A DNA stretch of 64,000 nucleotides from Haloarcula rubripromontorii (GTDB taxonomy: Archaea > Halobacteriota > Halobacteria > Halobacteriales > Haloarculaceae): contig NZ_LIUF01000002.1 of the NCBI RefSeq assembly GCF_001280425.1, forward strand, positions 62,001-126,000. The letters are read 5' to 3'. Shown piece after piece: positions 53,167 through 62,340 of the stretch. The position numbers were made by a program, and so were the translations under genes. The notes beneath the pieces are model-generated. The model searched no databases and was not told the origin of the DNA. It was given only the letters and a program-made list of their open reading frames with translations. The first letter of the stretch is position 1, and every line of letters starts with the position of its first letter.

Positions 53167-53609
53167 GGCGACTTGACGACGAGCAGGTCGGTGTTCGAGC
53201 GAGCGTCCTTGTAGCTGCTTCCCGCCGGCGGTTTCACCTCGAACGTGACCGTGCCGTCCTGTTGATTCGGCCCGAGCGACGGCGACAGCGAGAGAGTCGC
53301 GTTCCCTTCACCACCTGTCTCGCCGGTCTTGACTGACGAGAGCGTCGCCGTCCCGCTCTTGGCGACGACCGTTGCGCCGGAGACGGGAGACCCCTTCGAG
53401 TCGACGACAGTGACAACGATGTCCTGTGACCCCGGATTCGCCACTTCCGGGTGTGGCTCAACGTCGACTTCCGTCACTTGTAGCGTCTCGATTCCCGAAA
53501 TAGTGCTCATCATCACGGAGAGGCAGGCGACGCCGACCACCAGCGCGATAACGAGGCGAATCGGCAGTCCTTCGATAGCACGCTCGTCGCGCCACAGCGA
53601 ATCTGACAT
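53163..53609 (-). CDS. Single-TM protein with an Ig-like outer domain
   Basis: A 148-residue protein: an N-terminal transmembrane helix (LVIALVVGVACLSVMMSTISG), followed by an Ig-like beta domain (QDIVVTVVDSKGSPVSGATVVAK, GEGNATLSLSPSL) of the bacterial-Ig type. Likely a type IV pilin-like or membrane-anchored surface protein (DUF7382-like). It converges with pcm copy 2, overlapping by 4 nt. Confidence 0.72.
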   Translation of the reverse strand: MSDSLWRDERAIEGLPIRLVIALVVGVACLSVMMSTISGIETLQVTEVDVEPHPEVANPGSQDIVVTVVDSKGSPVSGATVVAKSGTATLSSVKTGETGGEGNATLSLSPSLGPNQQDGTVTFEVKPPAGSSYKDARSNTDLLVVKSP

Positions 53610-53684
53610 GGACTGGTGTGGTTCCGAACTCGTATTTGAACCCTCGGACGAACGTTCAAATACCGGAACGGGGCAACCGCCGGC

Positions 53685-54749
53685 ATGGTCGTTCTCGGAC
53701 GCGAGGAAGCGACGGGGCCAACGACACGGCTGGGCCACTATCGGGCCCGCGACGGGAGCCGCGGTGCTGAAGTCGATCTCGATGTCGACCGGCCACACGT
53801 CGGCCTCGTCGTTGGCAAACGCGGGTCGGGGAAGACGTACACGCTCGGTGTCCTCGCCGAGGGATTGGTTGCTGCTGAGGGGGTCGCCCCGGTCGTCATC
53901 GACCCGATGGGGGCGTTCACGCCGCTCGGAACTGCGGATGTGCCTGCGACGGTCATGCATCCCAGCGTTCGTGCGGACGCGCTCGACCCGCGTCAGTGGT
54001 GTACGGTGCTCGGCCTCGACCCCGAACAGGGGCCGGGAGCACTTGTGTGGCGAGCGGCGGCCGAGTGCGCAACCCTCGATGGGATGCGCTCGTGGGTGGC
54101 CGACGCGGATGCGGCGGCGGGGACTACCCGCTCGGCAGCGAACTATCTCGCGCTCGCCGCATCATGGGATATCTTCGATGCTGCGGGTATCGAGACGGGA
54201 ACGCTGTGCAGCGATAGCCTGACTGTGCTCGATATGTCGGGACTCGCCGCTCGACCAGCCGGTGCGGTTCTCGCCGCTGTCGCGACTTCGCTGTACGACG
54301 CTCGGATGGCCGAACAGACGTGCCGACTGCCGTGGCTGCTGGTCGACGAAGCCCACGCGTTTACCGACGGCGTTGCTCGGCGTCCGCTCCGCCGTCTCGT
54401 CACGCGAGGCCGTCAGCCCGGTGTGAGTTGTGTGCTGGCGACACAGCGACCCAGCGCCGTGCCGGCGACGACCGTCTCTCAGACCGACTTGCTCGTCGCC
54501 CACCGACTGACGAGTGCGGCTGACATCGACGCACTGCAGGCCGCCCAGCCGACGTATCTCGACGGCGATTTCGCGGCCCGGCTCCCGGAGACGACCGGTG
54601 ACGCGCTCGTCGTCGACGACGGCACCGAATCCGTCCATCACGTGACCGTCCGCGAGCGGCGGACACCCCACGGTGGCGGGACCCCGCGGGCAAGCGACCT
54701 CGACGCAGACAGAGAGCAGGAATGCTCTGTGGCACGTGCTGAAAAATGA
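53685..54749 (+). CDS. HerA-like ATPase
   Basis: A 354-residue ATPase of the HerA/FtsK type. Walker A VGKRGSGKTYTLGVLAE (about residues 43-59), VVIDPMGAF, Walker B LPWLLVDEAHAF, and VLATQRPSAVP with a late arginine-finger-like segment. No nuclease (NurA) is adjacent. The C-terminal tail is charged and variable. Function unknown; a DNA-translocase role by family. Confidence 0.85.
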   Translation: MVVLGREEATGPTTRLGHYRARDGSRGAEVDLDVDRPHVGLVVGKRGSGKTYTLGVLAEGLVAAEGVAPVVIDPMGAFTPLGTADVPATVMHPSVRADALDPRQWCTVLGLDPEQGPGALVWRAAAECATLDGMRSWVADADAAAGTTRSAANYLALAASWDIFDAAGIETGTLCSDSLTVLDMSGLAARPAGAVLAAVATSLYDARMAEQTCRLPWLLVDEAHAFTDGVARRPLRRLVTRGRQPGVSCVLATQRPSAVPATTVSQTDLLVAHRLTSAADIDALQAAQPTYLDGDFAARLPETTGDALVVDDGTESVHHVTVRERRTPHGGGTPRASDLDADREQECSVARAEK

Positions 54750-54761
54750 CGACTCTATGAG

Positions 54762-55121
54762 TCACACGACCTGCACGAGGCCCCAGGCCAGCCCGATTGC
54801 GGCCAGCGCACAGACGAGGTTGCCGACGGCGTTGAGAGCGGCCAGCGCCACGTGGCCGTCCTCCCACAATCGAACCGTTGCGACCGAAAACGAGGAAAAC
54901 GTCGTGAACGACCCGCACGCGCCGACGCCGACCAGTAATGCCGCGTCACCGGTCACACCGGCGAACGTGACCAGTCCCAAAACGAAGCTCCCGATGACGT
55001 TCACGGTAAATGTCCCGAGCGGGAACGTCTCTTGTTTGACGGCCCCTGCCAGATAGTGGCGACAGAGTGCCCCGAGTGCCCCACCGGTCCCGACCAGATG
55101 CGCCGGTTCGATAGCGACCAT
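54762..55121 (-). CDS. crcB: Fluoride channel CrcB/Fluc subunit
   Basis: A 119-residue membrane protein with the CrcB motifs GALCRHYLAG, FPLGTFTVNVIGSFVLG and VGACGSFTTFSSFSV. It exports fluoride. It overlaps its paralogue by one base, forming a probable heterodimer. Confidence 0.92.
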   Translation of the reverse strand: MVAIEPAHLVGTGGALGALCRHYLAGAVKQETFPLGTFTVNVIGSFVLGLVTFAGVTGDAALLVGVGACGSFTTFSSFSVATVRLWEDGHVALAALNAVGNLVCALAAIGLAWGLVQVV

Positions 55122-55504
55122 CAGCGCTCACCTCCGGTGACCAGCCGGACGGTTTCACGGCCGACAAGGACGCCGGCAAACCCCAACGCGTAGCTCCCAA
55201 CGACGTTCGCAACAGCCCACTCGGGTGTCAATACTGTCTCCACCGCGAACGTGCTGTAGGTGGTAAACGAAGAGATGAAGCCGGTCGAAGCGGCCAGTTT
55301 CGTTTCGCTGGCCAGCGCACCGACCTGCAGCCCTTCGTACACGAGTACACCGAGTGCGAAACTGCCACAGACGTTGACCAGCAGCGTCCCCTGTAGTCCC
55401 GGAAAAAAGAGGCCGACGAAGTACCGAAGGTTCGAACCGGCGAACCCTCCGAGGCCTACGAGAACGATAGTTTCGACCGTTACCAGCGGGTGGGTATCCG
55501 CCAT
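55121..55504 (-). CDS. crcB: Fluoride channel CrcB/Fluc subunit
   Basis: A 127-residue CrcB paralogue with GGFAGSNLRYFVG, LLVNVCGSFALG and STGFISSFTTYSTFAVETV. Tandem crcB genes normally give the two halves of a heterodimeric channel. It is 2 nt downstream of the upstream gene of this leftward operon. Confidence 0.92.
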   Translation of the reverse strand: MADTHPLVTVETIVLVGLGGFAGSNLRYFVGLFFPGLQGTLLVNVCGSFALGVLVYEGLQVGALASETKLAASTGFISSFTTYSTFAVETVLTPEWAVANVVGSYALGFAGVLVGRETVRLVTGGER

Positions 55505-55506
55505 CG

Positions 55507-55854
55507 CTACTCTCCGAGTATCTCCGCCAGCCGTGCTTCACCGAGTGTGTCGACGAGCTGTGCGAGTTCGATAACTCGCTCTTCGCCGAGCGCATCCACG
55601 AGTTCACGGATCTCTGCCGGGTCGAACGTCCGGGCGACGTAGCCGAGATTCTCTACCATTCGCGTGGTCCGGTCGAGTGTTTCTTCATCGGGGCGCAATG
55701 TCAACGGCCGATTAGTGAACTTCCCGTTTTCGTTGAAGTAGCAGAACCGTAACTCGGCGGTGTCGCTGTCATCCGGATCGACGATCTGCAAGACGCCGTA
55801 CCCACTGTCCCACTCGTCCAGTTCGACCTCAAGTAGCGTTTCGTAGCGGGTCAC
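55507..55854 (-). CDS. Hypothetical protein upstream of the CrcB pair
   Basis: A 115-residue protein with an N-terminal beta-rich part (YETLLEVELDEWDSGYGVLQIV) and a helical C-terminal half (DALGEERVIELAQLVDTLGEARLAEIL). I chose the GTG at 55854 because a tctataag box about 27 nt upstream gives a leaderless start; an ATG at 55893 is open too. It may be a regulator or helper of the fluoride channel pair; no family recognised. Confidence 0.62.
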   Translation of the reverse strand: MTRYETLLEVELDEWDSGYGVLQIVDPDDSDTAELRFCYFNENGKFTNRPLTLRPDEETLDRTTRMVENLGYVARTFDPAEIRELVDALGEERVIELAQLVDTLGEARLAEILGE

Positions 55855-56159
55855 AGGACTTGCTTCTAAACACGTAGACTTATAGATTGGCATATCGAGA
55901 ACGAAAACAAGCGATATAAATTACCAATCACAACAAAACAGCAATCAAGCGAGAACAGGACGCACTTCCTCGGCGATAACGCTGTACCGGAATAATATTG
56001 GTACAGGTGTTATTCCGGAACGGTTGTCGGCGTATCGACAGTCTGGTGTATCCCATCGTGTCGAGCCTTCCGCTGTAACCCGTCACCAGAGACGCCAGTG
56101 GCTAAAATGGTTTTCGGCAATGAAATTATTTTTATATCCGCTCCAACTACGGCAGAGCA

Positions 56160-58121
56160 ATGCCAGAATCAAAACAGGGATATAGTGTCGCCCATTTCGA
56201 GGTCACCAATATCGGTGGGATCGATGAGACAGCAGTCGATATTCCGCCGGGCGTGACGGTCCTGACGGGGAAGAACGCCACAAACCGGACGTCGTTTCTA
56301 CAGTCTATTATGGCGGCGATGGGGAGTACGCAGGCCACGCTGAAAGGCGACGCCGACGAGGGGCGCGTTGCCCTCACGTACGGCGATGAAGTGTACGAAC
56401 GGACGCTCACGCGAGCGGGGGACGCTGTCCAGTTTGACGGTGAGGGATACCTTGACGATCCAGCGGTCGCCGACCTGTTCGCGTTCCTCCTCGAAACCAA
56501 CGAGGCGCGCCGGTCAGTTGCCCGCGGCGACGATCTCCGCGAAATCATCATGCGGCCGGTCGACATCGACGCGATCCGTTCGGAAGTCGAACAACTGGAA
56601 GCGGAGAAAGGCGAGATCAACGACGAGCTTGCCACGGTTGAATCCCGCCAGCGTGACCTTCCGGACCTCGAACAGCGCCGGACCGAACTCCGCGAGCAGA
56701 TTGAGGAGAAACGCGAGAAACTCGCCGAGCGCGAGGAGGAGATAGACAACAGCAGCCGGGATATCGAGGAGAGCCGTCAGGAACAGGATGTCCTCGAAGA
56801 GAAACTCGACGAACTCCGCTCGACGCGGTCAGACCTCGAATCTGTCCGGCGTGATATCGAGGCACAGGAGGAGAGTATCTCCTCGCTGAAACGCGAACGA
56901 TCCGATCTCGAAGACGAGCTGGACGAACTACCGGAGACGCCGATGGGCGACCAGCAGCACCTCGAAGACGAAATCGCAAGCCTGCGTGACCAGCGCCAGC
57001 GGCTGAACAGCGAGATATCCGATCTTCAGAGCCTGATCCAGTACAACGAGGAACGGCTCGAAGAGGAAGACTACGACGTCATCCAGTCGCTTGAAGACGC
57101 GCCCGAAGGCTCCGGCGGCGCGGTGACAGAGCAACTCCTCGAAAGCGAGGACGAGGAATCCGTCGTCTGCTGGACGTGCGGCTCGACGGTCGACCGGGAG
57201 CAGATCGAAGATACTGTCGACCGCCTGCAGGACCTCCGCCGGGGGAAAGTCGAGGATCTCAACGACATCAAGTCGGAACTCGACGATCTCAAAACCGACC
57301 AGCGCGAAGCCGAAAAGAAGCAGCGCCGCCGCGAGAACGTCGAACGGAAGATACAGGAGACCGAAACGGAGATCGAACGCCGCGAGGAGCAGATCTCCTC
57401 GTTGAAGGACCGGCGCGAGGAACTGACTGCGGACGTCGAGTCACTGGAAGACGAGGTCGACAACCTCGAATCCGAGGACTTCGACGAGATCCTCGCGCTA
57501 CACCGGGAGGCGAACCAGCTCGAGTTCGAGATCGACAGTCTGGAGTCCGACCTCGATGACGTGTCCGCTGAGATTGAGGAGATCGAGGAGCTGGTCAATC
57601 GGGCCGACGACCTCCGTGAGGAGCGCGACGCCCTCGTCGAGGAACTCACCGACAAGCGGACGAAAATCGACCAGATCGAAGCCAACGCCGTCGACCAGTT
57701 CAACGAGCACATGGACGCCATTCTCGGTATCCTGGAGTACGAGAACCTCGAACGAATCTGGATCGAACGCATCGAGCAAACCGTCCGTGAGGGGCGACAG
57801 AAGGTCGACAGAACGGTGTTTGAGCTCCACATCGTTCGAACCACCGAGAACGGCGCGGCTTACGAGGACACCATCGAACACCTCAGCGAGAGCGAGCGTG
57901 AGGTGACCGGCCTCATCTTCGCCCTCGCGGGCTATCTGGTGCATGACCTCCACGAGAGCGTTCCGTTCATGCTGCTTGACTCGCTGGAAGCCATCGACTC
58001 GGCGCGGATCGCCGAACTCGTCGAGTACTTCGCTGACTACGCCGAGCATCTCGTCGTGGCCCTCCTACCGGAGGATGCGCAGGCGCTGGACGACGACTTC
58101 AACCGCATCACCTCGATCTAA
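56160..58121 (+). CDS. sph3: Archaea-specific SMC-related protein (Sph family)
   Basis: A 653-residue SMC/Rad50-like protein with N-terminal ATPase half (AHFEVTNIGGIDETAVDIPP, LTGKNATNRTSFLQSIMAAMG), two long coiled coils, a hinge with CWTCGS (CxxC zinc hook, near residue 339) and the C-terminal half with LSESEREVTGLIFALAGY and PFMLLDSLEAID. The P-loop is unusual (GKNATNRTS). It precedes rdfA, as in Haloferax where this pair affects cell shape; the sph3 name follows that context. Confidence 0.9.
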   Translation: MPESKQGYSVAHFEVTNIGGIDETAVDIPPGVTVLTGKNATNRTSFLQSIMAAMGSTQATLKGDADEGRVALTYGDEVYERTLTRAGDAVQFDGEGYLDDPAVADLFAFLLETNEARRSVARGDDLREIIMRPVDIDAIRSEVEQLEAEKGEINDELATVESRQRDLPDLEQRRTELREQIEEKREKLAEREEEIDNSSRDIEESRQEQDVLEEKLDELRSTRSDLESVRRDIEAQEESISSLKRERSDLEDELDELPETPMGDQQHLEDEIASLRDQRQRLNSEISDLQSLIQYNEERLEEEDYDVIQSLEDAPEGSGGAVTEQLLESEDEESVVCWTCGSTVDREQIEDTVDRLQDLRRGKVEDLNDIKSELDDLKTDQREAEKKQRRRENVERKIQETETEIERREEQISSLKDRREELTADVESLEDEVDNLESEDFDEILALHREANQLEFEIDSLESDLDDVSAEIEEIEELVNRADDLREERDALVEELTDKRTKIDQIEANAVDQFNEHMDAILGILEYENLERIWIERIEQTVREGRQKVDRTVFELHIVRTTENGAAYEDTIEHLSESEREVTGLIFALAGYLVHDLHESVPFMLLDSLEAIDSARIAELVEYFADYAEHLVVALLPEDAQALDDDFNRITSI

Positions 58122-58165
58122 CCCCGTAGTCTTTTAGTTCCGGTTACCGTACGTGGGACCAACAG

Positions 58166-58783
58166 ATGGCGAATACGACAGACGGCCGGCCGTCGAGCAA
58201 GGTCGCTCGACTTATCGACGAGTACGAACTTGATGGACTCGGTGCGGAGATGGAGGCTCGCTGGACGGGTGACGGTGAAGAGCGGATGAGTCTCCGTGAT
58301 CTCGCGGAGTTTTTCAACAAGCGCCTCCTCGAACGTGAACTGGTCGATGCGGGCCTGAGCGCGCTTGAAAGTGACGTGGAATCGACCTACGAGAACCTCA
58401 CTGGTGACGACATCAGCACGGGCGTTCGGACTGATACCGTCAACCGACTCGAACGCAACGGTGTCGATGTCGACCGTCTCGAAACCGATTTCATCACCTA
58501 CCAGGCCATCCGGTCGTATCTGAAGGAATGGCGCGGCGCGGAGTATCAGGGGCTGTCCGACGACGAGAAGATCGAAAAGGACCTCGAAAGCATTCAGCGA
58601 CTCCTGACCCGAACGCTGTCGGTCACCGACCAGCGTATCGAGAAACTGCGCGATACGGGCCGCATCGACATCGAGGACTTCGAGGTATTTCTGGACGCGC
58701 AGGTGCTGTGCCAGTCCTGTGGCAGCCAGTACGCCGTCGCGGAGTTCTTCGACCAGGGCGGCTGTGCGTGTCAGCAGGACTGA
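58166..58783 (+). CDS. rdfA: Rod-determining factor RdfA
   Basis: A 205-residue protein with helical N-terminal part (SSKVARLIDEYELDGLGAEMEARWTG...LRDLAEFFN) and a C-terminal zinc-ribbon CQSCGSQYAVAEFF...CACQ. RdfA is needed for rod shape in Haloferax and neighbours the Sph gene. It starts about 45 nt after sph. Function beyond shape unknown. Confidence 0.87.
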   Translation: MANTTDGRPSSKVARLIDEYELDGLGAEMEARWTGDGEERMSLRDLAEFFNKRLLERELVDAGLSALESDVESTYENLTGDDISTGVRTDTVNRLERNGVDVDRLETDFITYQAIRSYLKEWRGAEYQGLSDDEKIEKDLESIQRLLTRTLSVTDQRIEKLRDTGRIDIEDFEVFLDAQVLCQSCGSQYAVAEFFDQGGCACQQD

Positions 58784-58999
58784 GCGCCACTTCGGACTCT
58801 CTCTGAATTCGCGGAGGCATCCGCAACGACATTGAATTAGTAGAACAACCGATAGCGGTTGTGGAATCCAACGAAACAAACGATTTGAGGATACCGGGCT
58901 GCCGTAGAATGGAACCGTACTGCCGTCCCGGGAATCCGCCGTCGTAGCTGCCTGCTGAGTCACACAGGGCTGAAGACATCGGGGGCCATTGGAACGGAC

Positions 59000-60103
59000 A
59001 TGGACCCAGGCGACCTCCGAGCGTCGATTCCGGCACTCGAACGGTGTACGTATTTCAACACAGGGGCAAGCGGGCCGACGCCGCGCCCAGTGGTCGACGC
59101 TGCGACGGCGTTTCTCGAACGTCACGCTTTCGACGCGCCTGCGGCTGAGGGACCCTATACAGTTGCGTGGGACGCTATCGCGGCGGCCCGCGACGTCGTT
59201 GCCGGCCATATCGGGACCGACGCCGCCAACGTCGCGTTCACTCGCAGTACCGCCGACGGGGTCAACATGGTCGCGGGGGCCATAGACTGGCAACCCGGCG
59301 ACGTGGTAGTCCGGACCGACCTCGAACACCCGGCCTGTACGCTCCCCTGGGACCGGCTGGCCGACACCCACGATGTCGAGGTCCGGCTGCTGGAGACCGA
59401 CGGCGGGCGGCTCGACATGGCAGCCGTGAACGATGTCGTGGCCGACGCCAGGCTCGTGGCGCTGAGTTCGCTCACCTGGACCCACGGGACAAGACTCCCG
59501 GTTTCGGCCGTCGTCGACGCGGCCCACGACGCCGGCGCGCAGGTGCTCGTCGACGCCGTCCAGTCCGTCGGGCAACATCCCGTTGACGTGACCGAATGGG
59601 GCGCGGACTTCGTGACCGCGGCGGGGCACAAGTGGTTGCTGGGCGTCTGGGGAGGCGGGTTCCTCTACGTCGACCCGGATGCGTATGACCGACTCCACCA
59701 GACCCGCATTGGCTATCGAAGCGTCGAAGACCCCGGCGCTGACGGATACGACTACCACGAGGGTGCGCGCCGCTTCGAGGTCGGCACCACCTCGCCGGTT
59801 CCCTACGTCGCGCTCGCACATGCCATCGAAACGGTCGAGGCCGTCGGGTTCGACACGATTCAGCCCCGCGTCGAACGGCTGACCGACCGGCTCAAGGACG
59901 GGCTCGGCGACCGACTGCTGAGTCCCCGCGACTACGAGTCGGGACTCGTGACGTTCACTGCTGATGACCCCGAGGCGACCGTCGAGCGACTCGCGGCTGA
60001 GGGTATCATCATCAGGTCGCTCCCCCATCCCGAGGCGCTCCGGGCGTCCGTCCACGCGTTCAATACGGCCGACGACATCGACCGCCTGCTCGACGCGCTA
60101 TAG
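59000..60103 (+). CDS. Class V aminotransferase (cysteine desulfurase-like)
   Basis: A 367-residue PLP-dependent enzyme with FNTGASGPTPRPVVDA, the PLP-lysine in AAGHKWLLGVWGGGFLYV, the ALSSLTWTHGTRLPV segment and VLVDAVQSVGQHPVDV, as in class V aminotransferases. Whether it acts as a cysteine desulfurase, a selenocysteine lyase or another enzyme cannot be decided. No scaffold gene is adjacent. Confidence 0.87.
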   Translation: MDPGDLRASIPALERCTYFNTGASGPTPRPVVDAATAFLERHAFDAPAAEGPYTVAWDAIAAARDVVAGHIGTDAANVAFTRSTADGVNMVAGAIDWQPGDVVVRTDLEHPACTLPWDRLADTHDVEVRLLETDGGRLDMAAVNDVVADARLVALSSLTWTHGTRLPVSAVVDAAHDAGAQVLVDAVQSVGQHPVDVTEWGADFVTAAGHKWLLGVWGGGFLYVDPDAYDRLHQTRIGYRSVEDPGADGYDYHEGARRFEVGTTSPVPYVALAHAIETVEAVGFDTIQPRVERLTDRLKDGLGDRLLSPRDYESGLVTFTADDPEATVERLAAEGIIIRSLPHPEALRASVHAFNTADDIDRLLDAL

Positions 60104-60176
60104 CCTTTACAGCGTCCTGCTGTGACTGGCGTTACAGCCCCGGAGTTTCTTGCCCTGACCGGCCGTTCCTCCTCGC

Positions 60177-61472
60177 ATGGAGACACGCCCCGTCCTGACG
60201 TGCTTCCTGCGCAGCGAAGGCGAGGTGCTGCTGTTGCGCCGGAGCGGTGCGGTCGGCTCGTATCGGGGCCAGTGGGGCGGTATGGCAGGACACGTTGCCG
60301 ACGATGCCGGGCGGGACCGGGACCCGGAGACAGCCGCCCGGGCCGAAATCGATGAGGAGACCGGGCTGGCCGACGCGGTGACGCTTGTCCGGCAGGGCGA
60401 CTCGTTTCAGGTCACAGACGCCGACCATGGGGTCCGCTGGCAGGTCCACCCGTTTCTGTTCGACTGCGAGGCCCGCACAGTCACGACGAACGAGGAGACG
60501 ACCGAGACCGCGTGGGTCCACCCGCCTGAAATCCTGATCCGTGAGACGGTCCCGCGGCTGTGGACCGCCTGGGACCGTGTTCGGCCGCGAGTGGCGACCG
60601 TTCGCGAGGACCGGACTCACGGCTCGGCGTGGCTGTCACTCCGGGCGCTGGAGGTGCTACGCGACGAAGCCGCCCTGGCTGACGCCGGACGGAGCGACGA
60701 CCTAGAGACGGCCGAGCGGGACGGCGACGACTGGGACGCGCTCGCCGCGCTCGCCGCCGAAATCCGCGAGGCCCGCCCCTCGATGGTCGTCGTCGCCAAC
60801 CGGGTCAACCGAGCGATGGCCGCCGTCACCGCCGAGTCGCCGATGGCCGTCGAACAGGCTGCGACAGAGACACTGAACCACGCGGTGACCGCCGACCGCG
60901 TGGCCGCCGCTGTCGCCGCCGAAAAAGTCGGCGACCGCCTTGCCACGCTGTCTCGGTCCGGGACAGTCCGCGCAGTGGTCGACGCCACTGCTCCCGAGGC
61001 CGTACTCATCGCCGAGTCACGGCCCGGCAGTGAAGGCGTCGGCGTCGCAGAGACACTCGCTGATAGCACTGCTGTGACACTGACAACCGACGCGGCCTTC
61101 GGCCACGGATTGGATGCGTGGAGCGCCGACACGCTCGTCGTCGGGGCCGACCGCGTCTTCCCAGACGGTCGCGTGGTCAACAAAGTCGGGACCCGGTCGG
61201 CGGCCCTGTCGGCGGCCGCCGCGGAGACGGACTGCTACGCGGTGTGTGCAACGGACAAGATCGCGCCACGCGCTACGTGGGACAGCGAGGAGCGAGAGCC
61301 ACAGGGGATGTACGACGGCGACGCCGACATCGCCGTATTGAATCCGACTTTCGACGTGACGCCGGCGTCGGCAGTGACGGTCGTCACCGAACGCGGCGTT
61401 CTGGAGACGAGCGATATTGAAAAGATCGCTGACGCCCACCAAGACCGGAGTGAGTGGGCCGAGCGGCGGTGA
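60177..61472 (+). CDS. Nudix hydrolase fused to an eIF2B-alpha-like domain
   Basis: A 431-residue two-domain protein. N-terminal Nudix domain with the box GHVADDAGRDRDPETAARAEIDEETGL (GX5EX7REUXEEXGU-type with variation). The C-terminal domain is of the initiation factor 2B alpha/ribose-1,5-bisphosphate isomerase family: VANRVNRAMA, VLIAESRPGSEGVGVA, DTLVVGADRVFPDGRVVNKVGT. The fusion suggests a coupled nucleotide or sugar-phosphate pathway, possibly AMP/ribose-phosphate metabolism; this is inferred. Confidence 0.88.
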   Translation: METRPVLTCFLRSEGEVLLLRRSGAVGSYRGQWGGMAGHVADDAGRDRDPETAARAEIDEETGLADAVTLVRQGDSFQVTDADHGVRWQVHPFLFDCEARTVTTNEETTETAWVHPPEILIRETVPRLWTAWDRVRPRVATVREDRTHGSAWLSLRALEVLRDEAALADAGRSDDLETAERDGDDWDALAALAAEIREARPSMVVVANRVNRAMAAVTAESPMAVEQAATETLNHAVTADRVAAAVAAEKVGDRLATLSRSGTVRAVVDATAPEAVLIAESRPGSEGVGVAETLADSTAVTLTTDAAFGHGLDAWSADTLVVGADRVFPDGRVVNKVGTRSAALSAAAAETDCYAVCATDKIAPRATWDSEEREPQGMYDGDADIAVLNPTFDVTPASAVTVVTERGVLETSDIEKIADAHQDRSEWAERR

Positions 61473-61496
61473 TATCCGAGAGCTGCAGGCGCTGGC

Positions 61497-62243
61497 TCAT
61501 TGCTCGTCTAGCACGACTGGAACGCCGGCTTCGGCCACGTCGGCGGCGAACTCACGGGAGTCGGCTTCGAGGTTAGAGAAGGTGTTGTAGTGGACAGGCA
61601 TCACGAGGTCCGGGTCGATGGTTGCGGCAAGGGAAGCGGCCTCGTGGCGGTCCATCGTCGCCCGCGGGCCGATGGGTGGACACAGCAGCGAGACTTCGAG
61701 CGTCCGGTGGCCGGGCAGCACGTCTGAATCCCCCGGATAGAAGGCTCTGGTCCCCTCGACGGCGATCATGAAGCCACAGCCAAAGCCCTCCGGGTGGTAC
61801 GGGCTGCCATCTGGCCGCGTATGTGGGCCGTCCGGTTCGTTGTACGCCGGCGTCGACCATATCGGCACGTCCCCGACTGTCGTCTGTGATTTCATCCCGA
61901 CTTCGACAACGTCGTAGGGCAGCGAGGACAGCGGCGGGAGGTCCCGGTCGCCGACACGCTCATCGATCCCCTCGTAGGCGACGATTGTCGCGTCCTCGCT
62001 CGCGACGCGCTCGATACCGTCCGGGTCGTAGTGGTGGACGTGAGTCACACAGACAACGTCGCCGTCTTCTGCGCGGTAGTCGCTGCTCGGTGGATGACCG
62101 ATTCCGTCCGTGTGGGGTTCCCACTCGCCGGTGAGGACGCCGTACCGGCCCGGGTCGACGTACACCACCGTGTCGTCGCCGGCGAACCGGAGCGTCGCGT
62201 ACCCCAGCCAGTCGACGGTCAGCCCGTCGTGTCGAACTGTCAT
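61497..62243 (-). CDS. MBL-fold metal-dependent hydrolase
   Basis: A 248-residue metallo-beta-lactamase-fold protein of the UlaG type, with VDWLGYATLRFAGDDTVVYVDPG, VTHVHHYDPDGIE (metal site), FYPGDSDVLPG and VMPVHYNTF. The histidine motif lacks one usual His (HxHHYD instead of HxHxDH), but the late residues are present. Substrate unknown. Confidence 0.85.
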   Translation of the reverse strand: MTVRHDGLTVDWLGYATLRFAGDDTVVYVDPGRYGVLTGEWEPHTDGIGHPPSSDYRAEDGDVVCVTHVHHYDPDGIERVASEDATIVAYEGIDERVGDRDLPPLSSLPYDVVEVGMKSQTTVGDVPIWSTPAYNEPDGPHTRPDGSPYHPEGFGCGFMIAVEGTRAFYPGDSDVLPGHRTLEVSLLCPPIGPRATMDRHEAASLAATIDPDLVMPVHYNTFSNLEADSREFAADVAEAGVPVVLDEQ

Positions 62244-62340
62244 TGACCGTCGGTACGCGCTACACCCTGAATAAGTCCGCTACTCGTCGGCGTCGGTCCC
62301 CGGCAGAAGATATACCCGACCGGTGCCCGTCTGCTCGCCT

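Noticed and set aside
58118-60055. 645-codon antisense open frame across rdfA and the aminotransferase
   Set aside because: Shadow of GC-rich genes on the other strand; composition is Arg/Val/Asp-skewed without domains.
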